Shown here in pieces: positions 30,792 through 42,754 of a stretch of DNA of 64,000 bases. The translations under genes and the position numbers were made by a program. The notes beneath the pieces were generated by a model. The model did not search any database and was not told the origin of the DNA. It was given only the letters and a program-made list of their open reading frames with translations. Origin of the DNA: Acheta domesticus (taxonomy: Eukaryota > Arthropoda > Insecta > Orthoptera > Gryllidae); NCBI GenBank assembly GCA_031308135.1, contig JAHLJT010003656.1, forward strand, positions 52,305,665 through 52,369,664, in the 5' to 3' direction. How positions within the stretch are numbered: the stretch's first letter is position 1; each line of letters starts with the position of its first letter.

Positions 30792-32663
30792 TAGGGCCCG
30801 GGTAAGTATGTAATTACATATTGTCTTAAGGTAACTGTAGCAAGTCGAATCAACGATATATTCACGTTTCACATTGGTTAGTGGCCAAAAACGTTGTTTT
30901 TAGTACATATATTTACATATTTTGCTCGAAATTACATATATTTACATATTTTACACAAATGAACATATTTTTACATATTACTGAATTTTTCCATTATCCC
31001 ACATTAAAAAAAATTAATTCTTTATTTTTCTTATCTGTTTTTGACAAGGAATCATCCAAACAAACAATTCAGCATTCTCAAACATGTTTTCTGTAGCCAC
31101 CTCTCTAAAATGAAACTATTATTACGAGCTGAAATGAGTGTTTCCATGAATGCCAACGGTATTCGAAGTAAAAGGGGAAGGCGACGATGCAGTCCATAGC
31201 TTCTGTTCTGTTAGTTTTCAGCGCGAGTATCACGGAGAACAGAAAGGAAGTTGATTTGTGAAAAATGATATCTTCAGCAGGCGATATCGCGCACCCACTA
31301 CGCATATTTTAGAGGTCTGCTTTGACCTTGATACCCTACACCAGAAAGTCACGCATCAGTTCAAGAATTGATATTTTTCTTTCCCTGGTTTTTATATGCG
31401 TCCCTCTAACGTTGTTCGTAAATTATGTCTTTCGACCGAATATTTGAAGTAAAATCTCACCATAGAACTGACGTGCAAGGAAATCATATTGGCAAGATTG
31501 TGATAGGTTTAATGAACGTTTAAAAGCGTAAGTCTTATTTTGTTAACTTGTGAAGTGTTACCCAAATGCAACCATCAAACTATTACAAAACTTTTTAAGG
31601 ATACAACGGGATTTTTGTGGCTTAATGAACTTAAAAATAATGTCTTCCTTCCGGTACTAGTGCAGCGCTGTACATGCGCAAGCAGCAGAATCCCTGCAGA
31701 TATTGTTGCAAAATTACTACTTCTAACCTATCTTGTGCTTACGTTGTGTTTGCAGGGCTGATTAGATCTCAGTTTGATAAAGTTGACGCATTGATTTCCA
31801 ATACAAAAAAGGATTAACGAGATTGGGCACGTGGATCGAAGCTATGAGCTACAATACTCAATATTTTGATTTTATAATACAAGTTATACATCAATTTGAT
31901 TTTGGAGCTACATATGCTATAGGCATATCGAAGCAATTGTTTGGTACTCAAAAGCTGAACAACTATATTACCCCCATTTTCAATAAGCAATTGCCTGGAA
32001 CATCTTTGTAAACATCTTGCCTGGAACTTTCTGGTAGCTTTGAAATTACCCAATCAGTAGTCGCTTCTTTAAAAACTGTTTATTTATCATTTGAGGGTCA
32101 ATAGGGGGATCTGGTAAAGAAAAAGAGGTCTTCCGTTCTGGAGAAAAACCCAGGATTCGAAACAATTTAGTGCAGTGCTGTGAGGGGACAATTCCGTCAC
32201 ACTGTATCCAGAAAACACGGCGAAGAATAGAAAGTGTATTTGACATAAATATTTAGATGTGTTTTTAAACAAATCCTTCATATTTTTAAAGTCAAAATGC
32301 AATTCGTCACGTCTCCTTGAAATTCTCTTTCTTAGAGACCTCATTTATAAAGATTGGTTGCGTGTTAGAGCCACAAAGGGAAGGCATAAAACTGAAATAA
32401 TATCGGAGACGATATGTGTTTCTTATTGATACGAAGATCGTTGTAAATAATAGGATTATGAGAACTATAATGTTTAATTCTGGTCTTTATATTAAGTACC
32501 CAGAACAATATATACTAAGATAAAGGTATTTTAATAAAAAATAATTGATATATGATACTTAATGTTACATATTTCATACTTTTGAGTACATATTTCTGTA
32601 TGTTATAATACATATATATGTACATATTTTCCCAATTTTTAGTACATAATTATCTGGACCCTA
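30792..32663 (+). mobile_element. hAT element 'H1', copy 2, with perfect 8-bp TSD
   Basis: Terminal repeats begin TAGGGCCCGG on the left and end CTGGACCCTA on the right, flanked by identical GTCATAAT (30784-30791 and 32664-32671). The 1872-bp body is the reverse-oriented relative of 11284-13162 (1879 bp). On the + strand the fragment M-G-T-W-I-E-A-M-S-Y-N-T-Q-Y-F-D-F-I-I-Q-V-I with H-Q-F-D corresponds to the CGGBP1-like hAT transposase piece. Stops and frameshifts make it inactive. The two copies form a widely spaced inverted pair inside one gene. Confidence 0.85.
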
Positions 32664-32671
32664 GTCATAAT

Positions 32672-33421
32672 ATACTGCAGGCATATCAAACCGCGCCCGC
32701 GAAAGCTACTTTACTGCCTGGGGAGCCTGGCGCTGCTACGGACACGGACAACTTCTCTTACTCGGCACTCGTTTCCCCTTAAAATCCAGAAGAGGGTGCA
32801 CATGCGCAAGCTGAGGCGGCGAATAGTGGCTTCGTATGAAAATATGTTTGCCAGATTTTTTCTGTCAAATAACCGAGAATTGTGTTATGATTATATTCTT
32901 TACTACATTTTACTATTTGATCTTTATTTTCTTACTGAATTCTCTCTTACATAATGAACTTTGCTAAGTGACAGGAAATGTTTGAATGGCGAATTCTTTC
33001 CTTGTTTTCGTTTTGTGTTGTGTTATTAAATCATTCAGTAATTTATTGTTATTGGAAATAATGTGAAATAAATTAACAAGTCACAACAGTAACAACTATA
33101 AGCTAATAATTCTCGCTTACGGGCAGACAGGCAATATTTGTCTGTTAATCCTTCTAACCCGAAAGCGGAAAATCATGCTTTTGTATTACTTAAGCAAACA
33201 GGAATACAACATCAAGATTCTTTTGATTCAATTTTTTTAATTTTCCTGTCAATTGAGGATTTGAAATCGGGCTGATGTCCTGATTTTAATGATAATTTCT
33301 TCGGCTTAACGAGAAAATGGGAATTAATGTAGCTAAATTTGGGACAATTAACTTCAACTAACTTCTCCAAAAGACTGTCAAAAGGCCTTGCACCCAGTGA
33401 CGTACTGCCACTCAGTGCATT
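32672..33421. other. AT-rich intron, no supported feature
   Basis: I see a short GC-richer patch at 32690-32820 and otherwise plain AT-rich sequence without a recognisable gene. Confidence 0.4.
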
Positions 33422-33429
33422 GGTACCAC

Positions 33430-36016
33430 CAGGGGCGGTTCATGCCTATGGGCTCACGGGCGTCACCCCTCCTGTCGTTTTTATTAATCTAATGTGGTTA
33501 TTTAAATCTTTGTAAGTAAATAATTTGTTGGTGGATACTCAAATTATGGGGAATTAACATTTCTGCTTCTGCAACTTGCTTTCCTGCATTAAGCACACGT
33601 TGGTGCCTCCAGCCGGCCGGCTAGGGCTCTGCAGTGAGAGCCCTGGCGATAACCTAGGTTGCCATGACAACCAGGGCCCACGCTTCCCCCTCTCCACTGC
33701 ATTTCCTTGCCCCACGCTGCCGGACTGGGGCTCAGTATTGTTGAGCCCGAGCTTACCCTTTCGCTCGCCCTGTGTGTTTCGTCCCACGGTGCGTCTGAAT
33801 ACTTCGAAATGAGTGTTCCTGTTCGCGAATTAAAAAAAACTCGTGTTTGGCTCATTGTGTTTACCAGAGAAAATTAAATTAAAGAGAATGGTTGCACTGT
33901 ACCTAAAATAAATATTCAAAAAGAATCGGCTGGCAAGAGCCATGGAGAATTTACTCGGAAATTTGATGTTTCGTTGTATGACAAAGTTTCCTGGTTGTGT
34001 GGCTGCGACGAGAAGAACTCCCTGTTTTGTTTCCTATGCTTGTTGTTTGGAGGTGATGGTACTTGGACAAAGGAGGGGGTGTGCGATCTAAAACATTTTC
34101 AGGAGAAAATAAGAAAACATGAACAATTAAAAAAACATAAAGACAATCTTGTCAGTTTTCAATTTCTAGGAAAATGTAACATATCTGAAAATGCGAGTGG
34201 TGCTTATAAAGAATCTGTTCGTCTTCACCATGATTTAGTGGCAAAAAATAGTGTTTCCAAAATAACATATGTTTTGAAATTATGTGGAGCATGTAACCTG
34301 CCACTTAGAGGTCATAATGAATCAACTATTCAGATAACAAAGGTGTATTTTTAGAAATTATTGAATACAGTAAAAATATCGATCCTTTGTTACGTAGCCA
34401 CTTTGACAATGCAAAAGTATTAAAAGGCACTTCTAAGATAACACAACGAACTTTTAGCGTGAATGCTTGAAGTTTGTGGAGAGTTTATAACTGACCATCT
34501 TTCCTAGCCTGCAAGGTTGACGATACTACCGACATCTCTAATTGCATCCAGATAGTAATAGTATTTCGATACGAGTTGGAGGAAACAATATACGAGCGAT
34601 ATTGAAGATTTTTTAGTGCAGAAATCCATAATGCTCAAGGCTTGTCAGAATGAATTGTGAATGAACTTCAACCACTCTTACAAGATTGTCCCGAAAAATT
34701 AATAGCACAACTTATGATGGGGCTTCAGTTTTCAGAGGACATTTAGGAGGGGTCAATGTTTTGGTTCGACATGTTTACAAAAATGCACATTACATTTACT
34801 GCTATTCACATCAGTTCAAAAATTGTTGGAAAAGGCTTCAGCTAACATTTCCAGTGTTATATATTTTTTGCCAACCTGAGAGCGATTTCAGCATTTTTTT
34901 CAAATTCGCCTGATAGAACAGCCGCATTAGAGAAAACGGGCAGTGTTGGAATACCAAGTCCGTGCCATACAAGGTGGAATTCTCCTTCAAGATTAGTACA
35001 AATTATTTTTCAAATAAAGATTTAATTTTGAAATGTTTTCAAAATATTCAACCTGGGACGGGAAAAGCCTACAACTCAGAAACAATGTACCAAGCAGCAG
35101 GATTTGTTAAGTGGCTGAACGATGATACTTTTCAATTCTGGTTGAATTTCTTTAACGATGTCATGCATCATGTAGACATCTTATATGCTCAGCTGCAAAA
35201 AATTGAAACTGATATTGTGAAAATTCAACAAGCAATATTTTGTTTTGAGAATGCAATAATGAATATAAGAAATGCATTGCCATCTTCTTAGAAAAGACAC
35301 AAGAAGAGCCAGCTTCAAAAAGACCGCACCGTAAGTGGAAACACCAGACAATATTTAAATGCTGCTGCGAGAGAGATCTGTGACTGCATAGTAACTGAAG
35401 TAAAAGAACGTTTTAAATTCCAAAGTCATCTATCGGGAGCAAAATTGTTCCAGGCTGAAAATTATGAGAATTACAGAAAAGTCTGCCTAATGAAGACATT
35501 GACAATTTTTGTGGACGCTTTTCCCATGATCGAGAAGTTGCACTGAGAACTGAATTACAAATTTTCTACTCAAGACCGGAATTATCGCAAAACAGCCTTC
35601 TATCTGGGTCTGGTTGTTTAAACACACTTAATTTTTTTAAATTTCGAATGGACTTGATACTACTGCTTTTAAAGAAATAACGAAAGCACTGAAGATTCTA
35701 GTGACCCTGCCCATGACGACAAGTGAAACTGAAAGATGTTTTCATCTTTGAAGTTAATAAAATCTTTTTACGACATTCTATAGGGGAAGACAGACTCTCA
35801 GCATTAGGAAATGTTGTCCATTGAGACGAATATGGTAAGAGAAATTCCCGGCTTTAATAAAAAGTGATCGACAAGTTTGCGAGTGACAAACAACTAAGGA
35901 TAGAACTCCACTACAAATGAACACTAAGGTAAGAAATTTACTTTACTTCGAATTTTCCGTGTTTAATACGGTTGAGCCCCCCCCCCCCCAGAAAAAAAAT
36001 ACACGAGCCGCTACTG
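33430..36016 (+). mobile_element. 2.6-kb hAT transposon with perfect 8-bp TSD
   Basis: The left end is CAGGGGCGGTTCATG and the reverse complement of the right end is CAGTAGCGGCTCGTG (11 of 15 identical), typical of hAT termini. The flanks GGTACCAC at 33422-33429 and 36017-36024 are identical. It encloses a + strand transposase-like pseudogene. The 2587-bp length suits a decayed autonomous element. It lies in the large CCAPR intron between the loop-3 and TM6/7 exons, in the same orientation as the gene. Confidence 0.9.
33880..35930 (+). pseudogene. hAT transposase pseudogene (TTF zinc finger / DUF4371 / hAT dimerisation)
   Basis: Parts read in order on the + strand. First is a TTF-type zinc finger with W-L-C-G-C-D-E-K-N-S-L-F-C-F-L-C-L-L-F and H-E-Q-L-K-K-H-K (about 33975-34155). 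The DUF4371 landmark L-P-L-R-G-H-N-E-S follows (about 34305), then F-L-E-I-I-E-Y-S-K-N-I-D-P-L-L. Next are Y-D-G-A-S-V-F-R-G-H-L-G-G-V and Y-C-Y-S-H-Q-F-K (about 34712-34830). The C-terminal hAT dimerisation motif comes last: T-T-S-E-T-E-R-C-F, then L-K-L-I-K-S-F-L-R, D-R-L-S-A-L (about 35715-35810). Stops and frameshifts occur between these blocks, so no functional enzyme is made. It resembles the ZMYM-like hAT transposases common in insects. Confidence 0.85.
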
Positions 36017-36362
36017 GGTACCACCCTTACTTTTTAATCTCGTGCCAGGACGCAGAACCAGGAAGCTCGTAACCTTGCTCCGACATTGACTTGCCTGATA
36101 TATTGTTTAATCAAGGGGGTTAGCTACACTCCCCAATAGCCTTTAATTGAAATGTTCTGTATTTACCAAGATCTGGAGTTATAGTGGACTATGAAAGGAA
36201 GTTCCGCTCTCCATTTGAATTTCAAAACGTAATGCATCGTGTGTAATTGAAATAAAAGAACGTTTTGGTAATAGGAAACGTTTGCAACGATTGCTGGATA
36301 TACACACTCGCTTACCTCTGCATTGAAGAAAGCTCTATCTTCGAACCGCTAACTATAAACCC

Positions 36363-36485
36363 CCGCTCTCTCTCCTCTCTCCCTCTCTCTTTTCTCACTT
36401 TCTCTTTCTCACTTTCTCTCTCTCTCTTTTTATCACTTTCTCTCTCTCTTTCTCCCTCTCTCTCTCACACACACAGACACTCGCG
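36363..36485 (+). repeat. (TC)n / CTTTCTCTCT microsatellite
   Basis: An almost pure pyrimidine tract of CTCT and CTTT words ends in CACACACACAGACA. It is purine-rich on the other strand and could adopt triplex structures. From 36025 to 36362 nothing else is seen. Confidence 0.9.
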
Positions 36486-36864
36486 CGCGTGCTTTATTCC
36501 TGCTGAGCCAAAATTAAAATATTTCCACTTCTCAAAATTTCAGAGGTTTGAAAATGAAAATCGAAACTATACCATACTTACCGAAGCACATCTCCTATTC
36601 GAGCAAAGAACTTGAAGAAAAATATTTCCGCCGTTTTCCAGAAAATTTTGAAAATATTGTAGGGACTTCATGAAAATTATCCATAAAATTAATGATATCC
36701 GGAGCAGCGCAACTAAATCTTATCCCTGACGCATTTATCTAGTCTTAGCTCAGAAACTTCCAATTTGTTCATACGTGTGACCTAATATTTTTCACATTCA
36801 TCTTTACTTGATTTGGTATTTACTAGAAATTACTTAGATATTAGAAGAAATTTCTGAAAAGTTA

Positions 36865-37060
36865 TGTCTGGAGTGTCCTATTATACGGATGTGAAGGATG
36901 GACGCTTTTACAGACAGGATTCGTTTAGAAGCTTGTGAGATGTGGTTGTATGAAACCTACAGAAGGGTTCCTGGACTGAAAAAAATTCAAATAATGTAAC
37001 TTTAGAAATAATTGAGAAGAAGATATTCCTACTAAAAACCATTTGAAACAGCATAAATGT
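36865..37060 (+). pseudogene. LINE ORF2 C-terminal remnant
   Basis: The frame V-W-S-V-L-L-Y-G-C-E-G-W-T-L-L is the conserved stretch found after the RT domain of many RTE/CR1-type elements (family V-W-S-V-x-L-Y-G-x-E-x-W-T). A shifted frame then gives R-L-E-A-C-E-M-W-L-Y, the next landmark (E-M-W-x-Y-R-R). Frameshifted and truncated. Confidence 0.65.
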
Positions 37061-37749
37061 GGTGAGGGATATATTAAAAAGTAGGAAAACTCCTGTTTTG
37101 TAAAAATAAACGTTAATTCCTCCAGACCAATTTGTCTCTATAATTACTGAATGCCCGTAGTAATAAAGTTTTATTAACATTCTTATTGTATGAATAACTA
37201 TGTACAGGCGTACACGTATCTTACATAACATTCCCTTCTTTGTATTTGAGAATATAAATAATATATTATTTTATTTAATTACTGTGAAATCTACCCTAGA
37301 AATTCTCATTCTCTCAAAATGTCCACTCATCTTTGTATATTAGCAATGTTGAAATTTATTGTTGATATTATTATTATTACTCCGCTACATCACGACTAAC
37401 GATGTTATGAGTCGGCTGATATAAAATCTACTCCAGGTTGCAACCAGCTACCTAAGAAGCAGATCTAGGGACTGTCGGTGCCTCTACAATAATTTGCGCA
37501 AAATGTGGGCTTCCAAATAAAGCAATTTCTGCACTTCCCAGTCTTTTGAATTACATGGGAGTTTAGCCACGTTCTTACACAAATCCCAGAGAGCCGATAA
37601 CTATCGGAAGGACCTGTGCTTTTACGCCCCACATCCGGCTGATCTCGATTTATATTTCTTATTATATTTATTACTATTATTATTATTATGAAGATTTGGA
37701 GGTATTGGAGTACATGGCAGGTGTGGGATTGCAACGTGGGGTAGTGTGA

Positions 37750-38300
37750 ATTAGCGTCGCTGTGGCTGTGAAAGGCAGCCGAGCGGCGGGCTGGACGCGA
37801 GTGGCGGAAGGTGCTTCGATGCTCCTGGCGCCGCGCGGCGGAGCGGAGGAGCGGAGCGGAGCGGGCGACTCGGCGGCGCGCGACGGCGTCACCTCGGCGC
37901 CACGCCCCCCACGCCCCCGGCCCTCCTCCACCCTCACGCGTCACCCTGCCCCGCCCCTGCCCCGTCCCCGGCCCTTCTCCACCCGCCCCGCCCCGCCCCC
38001 CGGCCCTCCTCCACCACTCACCCGGCTCGCTCCAGCTCCTGCCCAGCCCCACCCGCCAGTCGCCCCCACCTGTCGCCCGCCCAGCGCTCCGCCGGCGCGG
38101 CCACCGCGCACGCGGCGGCGAGTGCATGTGCGCGGCTGCCCCCGCGACGCGACGCAACCCAGCCTTCCGCGCGGCTCCGCTCTTCCGAACGGAAATGACA
38201 GGATTAGGAGCGCGTTCGGGGAACCACTTTCCGCCGCTCCACATTCACGCCTCACGCGGCTGTCGTGTTTTGCTTTTCGCCCATTCGCGATGCTTTTCTT
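37750..38300. other. GC/CpG-rich island with C-rich runs
   Basis: Very GC-rich with repeated CCCCGCCC / CCGGCCCTCCTCCAC words on the + strand. Long frames exist on both strands simultaneously, a composition effect. It could be a CpG island for an internal or antisense promoter, or a GC-rich satellite-like repeat. I recognise no protein. From 38300 to 38800 a T/C-rich stretch follows. Confidence 0.4.
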
Positions 38301-38879
38301 CCTTATTTGTACTTCCTTCTTTCTAATTTCATGCCAGTTGACCTCTCTTCCTCTATTACTTTTTTACCTCAAACTCTTCCTATTTTAGTACTGAAACGAA
38401 ATCGCCCTTTTCATTTCTTTTATCCTTTCTCAAGATTTCTCCTTTTTTTCTTGTTCAATCCCTCTTTCGCCACATCGCAGACTGCTCCGTCTGATCACTT
38501 TCAAATCACCCGGCTTTCTCTGCCGAAGGTATTGCCTCTTCGATGCTAATGACGCCGCCCGCAGCTCTCCATCACCACCACCTCAACCGTCGCCGTGCGT
38601 CCGTAATGAGCTACTTTGCTAACGCCGTTGCCTCCCAAGGCGCTCCCCTTTCCGCTCTGAAACGCCGCCCCTCCTGCAATTATTCTCTAGCGTCGCCTCA
38701 CCACTACACCTTCATTTTTGCACAGCTGCTTCTCAAGGCCAGTCTTCTCGATGGGGCGACGCGTCTCGCCATTTCGCGTCTTTCCCGGTCGTGCAGCTAG
38801 ATGTCTTATGATCAAGCAGTGCTGGATATGGTCACGATCAAGCGATATCTAGCGGCACCACCGAGAAGGAAGCGAAATA

Positions 38880-39240
38880 CGTGGTATATTCCGTCGTGAA
38901 GACATGTCTTGAGAGGCAGCTATGGAAAAATCGCAGTCTATTCGCACAACCCGCAGTGCCTGCCCGTCTCCCACTGCCCGCCTCCCACTGCCCGCCACCG
39001 CCCCCCGCCCGCTGCCGACCGCGACCGCCGACCGCGAGAGTTGCATGCCTTCGACAAGCTGCGGCGGCGGCGGCCGGCCGCCCCCGGAGCGGTATTTTGT
39101 CGCAGGCTTATCGCACCTGAGAAACGGCCTCGGACGGAACAAGCGGAGCCGCAACGCGGGAGCAGCCCGATAACGCACGAGAGCGTCGCCCGGCCACCAC
39201 CCGCCCAAACATGCACTCGCCCAACACACAACACATTTTC
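38880..39240. other. Second GC-rich island with CTCCCACTGCCCGC repeats
   Basis: Tandem CTCCCACTGCCCGC units lie at about 38968-38998. Dense CpG follows (GCTGCGGCGGCGGCGGCC), and the block ends in ACACTCGCCCAACACACAAC-type repeats. Frames on both strands are open but unrecognised. Confidence 0.4.
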
Positions 39241-39699
39241 ATAACATTCCCCCTACACACTCGCCCACCACGACTAGACAGATATGCAATTTTAGACTCT
39301 GCAAATGAAAAGGATCGAATTTCTTATGTCAATAGTGTGTGTTTAATGATAAAACCTACATTTTTATGTCAAATACTACCAATATATCTTCATAACACAC
39401 TAATGTATTAAATTATATTATTATAATTAAAACTAAAATACAAAGAATGAACGTATTTTGAAAATGTACTAGGGGCTTCATATAAAGTACTCCCCAAAAT
39501 TAAAATATTGATTTTAAATTCAAGGGGCTGCGACATCGGCTAGATCGATTGGGGAATATCAATTTTGGAGAAAATCGGGAGAATGGTTTTGCCGCTAGCG
39601 TTGTTCACAGGACGGACAGTTTGACGTTTTATCGTCATTCGAGATTTCGGTATCAAGGACACCCAAAACATGGATTTCGGCCACACCACGTATTAGAGG

Positions 39700-39835
39700 A
39701 ATTTTCTTAATTTAGTGACTGTATTTATCACTTTTCGTTTCAGGCCCTGTACTAACAGTTTTTCTGCCGAAAATTCGCCGTTTTTTCGCGCAGCATTACG
39801 TAACTTTCTCTCTACTGCGTAAGCGGCACCGAGAG
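39700..39835. repeat. Dispersed repeat, inverted relative of 29560-29690
   Basis: TTTTTCTGCCGAAAATTCGC, TTTTTCGCGCAGCATTACGT and CTCTCTACTGCGTAAGCG match 29560-29690 in reverse complement. Family unknown. Confidence 0.5.
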
Positions 39836-39924
39836 AGTAACAGCGAGGGGAGGCGACTGTCTTCTGACAGCGCTCGTTCTTCTCTCTTAGAAACTTGAGG
39901 GAAGAGCTGAAGTTCGTTTACGCA

Positions 39925-40290
39925 AAGGAGGCGTTCGCTCACGTTTATATGGAAGTGAAAACTGGACGATGACCAAAAAAAGATAGCACAAGACTACAAA
40001 GTACTGAAATGAGATTTCTGAGATCAATAGCTGGTTATGAACTGTTGGACAAGAAAAGGAATTGGAATTCGTAAAGAACTTGGAGTATATAATCTTCAAG
40101 AGAAAATTAACCATTACCGAAATTCCTGGACCCAGCACATGAAAGGATGCAAGACAACCGCCTGCCGAATAGAAATCTACATTACCGCCCACAAGGACGA
40201 AGAAATCCTGGCTACCCGAAGAAGAGATGGGGTGACCAGATGGGAACGGAGGCTACACCTGAAGGAGAAGAAGAAGAAATTTGCCTTTGA
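39925..40290 (+). pseudogene. LINE ORF2 3' end remnant
   Basis: The + strand frames give L-Y-G-S-E-N-W-T-M-T-K-K and then E-M-R-F-L-R-S-I-A-G-Y-E-L-L-D-K-K-R-N. After a shift they give R-K-E-L-G-V-Y-N-L-Q-E-K-I-N-H-Y-R-N-S-W-T-Q-H (split for length here: ...N-L-Q-E-K-I-N then H-Y-R-N-S-W), R-R-R-D-G-V-T-R-W-E. This is the well-known tail of RTE-type LINE polyproteins in insects, ending with an A/G-rich stretch. Broken by frameshifts. Confidence 0.7.
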
Positions 40291-40379
40291 CGGTGCGGCC
40301 GCCGTAACAAGCAGAGTTGCAGCCGTTTGTGTCCCGAGCGGAAGCTCATTCAAATAAACGAAACGAACCTAGAGATAAT

Positions 40380-42490
40380 TGAGCCTCTAAACGGAACGAA
40401 ACGTAGAGACATGGAGCCTCTATGTCCTTTTGCATTTCTCTCACATGTTTTCAGTAAAAGATTTAAAACATGAATGGTCAGTCCTCAAAAAGTTAAAAAT
40501 TTCCTTTAAAATTTGCGCACATATGTACTATTAAGTGCTTTCTAAAGGTAAGAATAACTTCTAGGATTTATATTTTGAAGTTTCGAGTAAAAAGAATTCA
40601 GAGTCCTAACGTCTTATCATCGGAAGCCACGATAACGGGTTTTGCACACTGGGACTGCTTATGACAAGCACATTCCAAATTTTTATTAGCGAGCTTTCTC
40701 TTCTGGGAATTGTTCTTGATTATTCGAAATGGAAAATGTCTCATGTTGCTTCAATAAAGGAACCGGCATATAAGATTGGTCACTCCTGAGACCTGATTTA
40801 AACGGTTCCTTTCGACACACGATTCGGAGTTGTAGCGAAAACAGGGCAAAGTCAGGAGGCTTCTGGAATTGTTGATATTGCAAAGAATTGGTTCGTGCAC
40901 AAAATACGAGACAAACAGGGATAGGATAACAAGTGACGCTGCCAATCACACTTTTCGTTTTGGGAATGAAACAGCTTCTCCAACTCATAAAATTTATAAT
41001 ACTAAAAAAGTATGTCATTTAAGCCCTTAGGAAGGAAGTAGGAATCAAAGAGACGTACCATCTGTTCAAAACCTACCGGTTAAACAGTGTGTGCAATTTG
41101 TAATAAGAGAAAAATTGTTCAAAAACACAATGTAAAGTATTTTGAAAGGTTTTGTTAAATTAAACAGCTATTAGAGCGTTCTGTGTCTTTATCCTAGTTC
41201 AAAATGTACACCTGTAATCACAATTCCGTCGCAGACACCCCTGGGTCCGCTGCACCGTCTTGCGCGGTTGCATCATTAAAATTGGTTGTCCGGACAATAA
41301 ACAAATAAATGTCCATTTGTGGCGAGGCTCAGGCCATTTAGCCTGCTCTTCCGCCTAACCACTTTCAAAATTTTATTACATTAGTGCATAATAGAAGGAA
41401 GTCATTCAATGAGAAGTACGTACGCGATTTGGGTGAAAGTTTTCTCACATAGAAGACAGGAATGAAAGCGAGGGAGGAAAGAGTTGGTAGAGGAGGAATG
41501 CTGTCACAGCATTTGTATGTTTAATTTATGAATTTGAAGTTAGGATGTAATTAAAAAATTAATCCCGAATATATCAAGTTAAAACACTACGAGATTTTCC
41601 TCAAAATTTAGAGAATTATCTTTCTGTGACTAGGCAAATTACATACTGAAGAGGATTTGAAAGATATTGTATAAATCGGTGAAGTATTAACATGTACTTC
41701 TAATTGTTTCAAAGAGGTTTTAGTAGAAGCTATGATTGCGTACGTATTATGAAATACCTCCTAAATGAAAACTAGAAAGGCAGGGAATCTCGTCAGCATA
41801 CAAGCGAAAACACATAAGTCAAAAGTTCAAGTCCTAAGAGAAACGGAGAACATTGAAAGATAATGGTGAAATGGTTTTACATGTATTCATAATAGTAATA
41901 ACAAGAAAATGGCAATAATAAAAGAATGTATTATCAAACTATTTAGTAAAATAATATAATTAAAAAGTGGAAAAGATCAATTCAGTTTTAGGAAATGTTT
42001 ACAATATAAAAATATTCCCTAACCTAGAAAAATTGGAAATTTTAAAAATATAGGATATGTTAACCATTTAGGATATTCCCAAGGCTTGAAAATGGTTAAA
42101 GTACTTATTTATTTTTTTAGTCAAAAACACTTTAAAACTGTGTGTGACGAGCTATGGGGAGAAGTGAAATTTGTGCACGTTTTCATAATCTGTGATCTCT
42201 ATCCTCAAACACATTTTAGTCAAATTTGTATACAGAAAAAAGAGAGGTTTTTTGTCAAGTTTTGTTATCAAAATATTCGCTCCCATATAATAACATATAT
42301 TTTCAAAGGTAAATTAGCTATAAATTTGTGCCTTAACCCTCATCACGTTCTTTATGAAAGAATAATACTTTTTGCCGCGTCAATGTGGAAAACGATAATT
42401 TGAATAACTACATTTCCCACTGAAATTCAGAAGCCGTGCACAAATAATGAAATGACATTTGTGCATGATGAGAGAGTCTCAATGGTGTGC
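40380..42490. other. AT-rich intron, no supported feature
   Basis: I see no gene or well-defined repeat. Short frames lack any motif. Confidence 0.4.
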
Positions 42491-42505
42491 GAACGTGTGT
42501 TGCAG

Positions 42506-42686
42506 TGTTCATCCTGTGCTGGAGCCCGTACTTCGTGTTCGACCTGCTGCAGGTGTACGGCCACGTGCCGTCCACGCAGACCAACATCGCCGTGGCCACG
42601 TTCATCCAGAGCCTGGCGCCGCTCAACTCGGCGGCCAACCCGCTCATCTACTGCCTCTTCTCCACGCACATCTGCCGCACGCTCAG
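42506..42686 (+). CDS. CCAPR: CCAP receptor exon: TM6, ECL3, TM7
   Basis: The acceptor GTGTGTTGCAG ends at 42505. The 181 nt accept phase 1 and read [12 protein letters not shown] (TM6 with the C-W-x-P switch), [18 protein letters not shown] in loop 3, and [18 protein letters not shown] (TM7 with N-P-L-I-Y). Then come [11 protein letters not shown] possible donor CTCAG|GTCGGA at 42687 leaves phase 2. If it is not used, the frame runs into AT-rich foldback sequence and stops at 42850-42852, giving a repeat-derived tail. No normal C-terminal tail exon was recognised in the window. Confidence 0.95.
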
Positions 42687-42754
42687 GTCGGACCTGACAC
42701 TTTTTTTTTTGTATTACAACTGTAGTTTCAAATTAGTTGTCTTCAAACATAGTA

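Noticed and set aside
37465..38244. 259-residue minus-strand frame in the GC-rich island
   Set aside because: It overlaps long frames on the other strand, is low-complexity and G/R/P-rich, has no domain, and continues into AT-rich DNA with poor codons. It is explained by stop depletion in GC-rich sequence.
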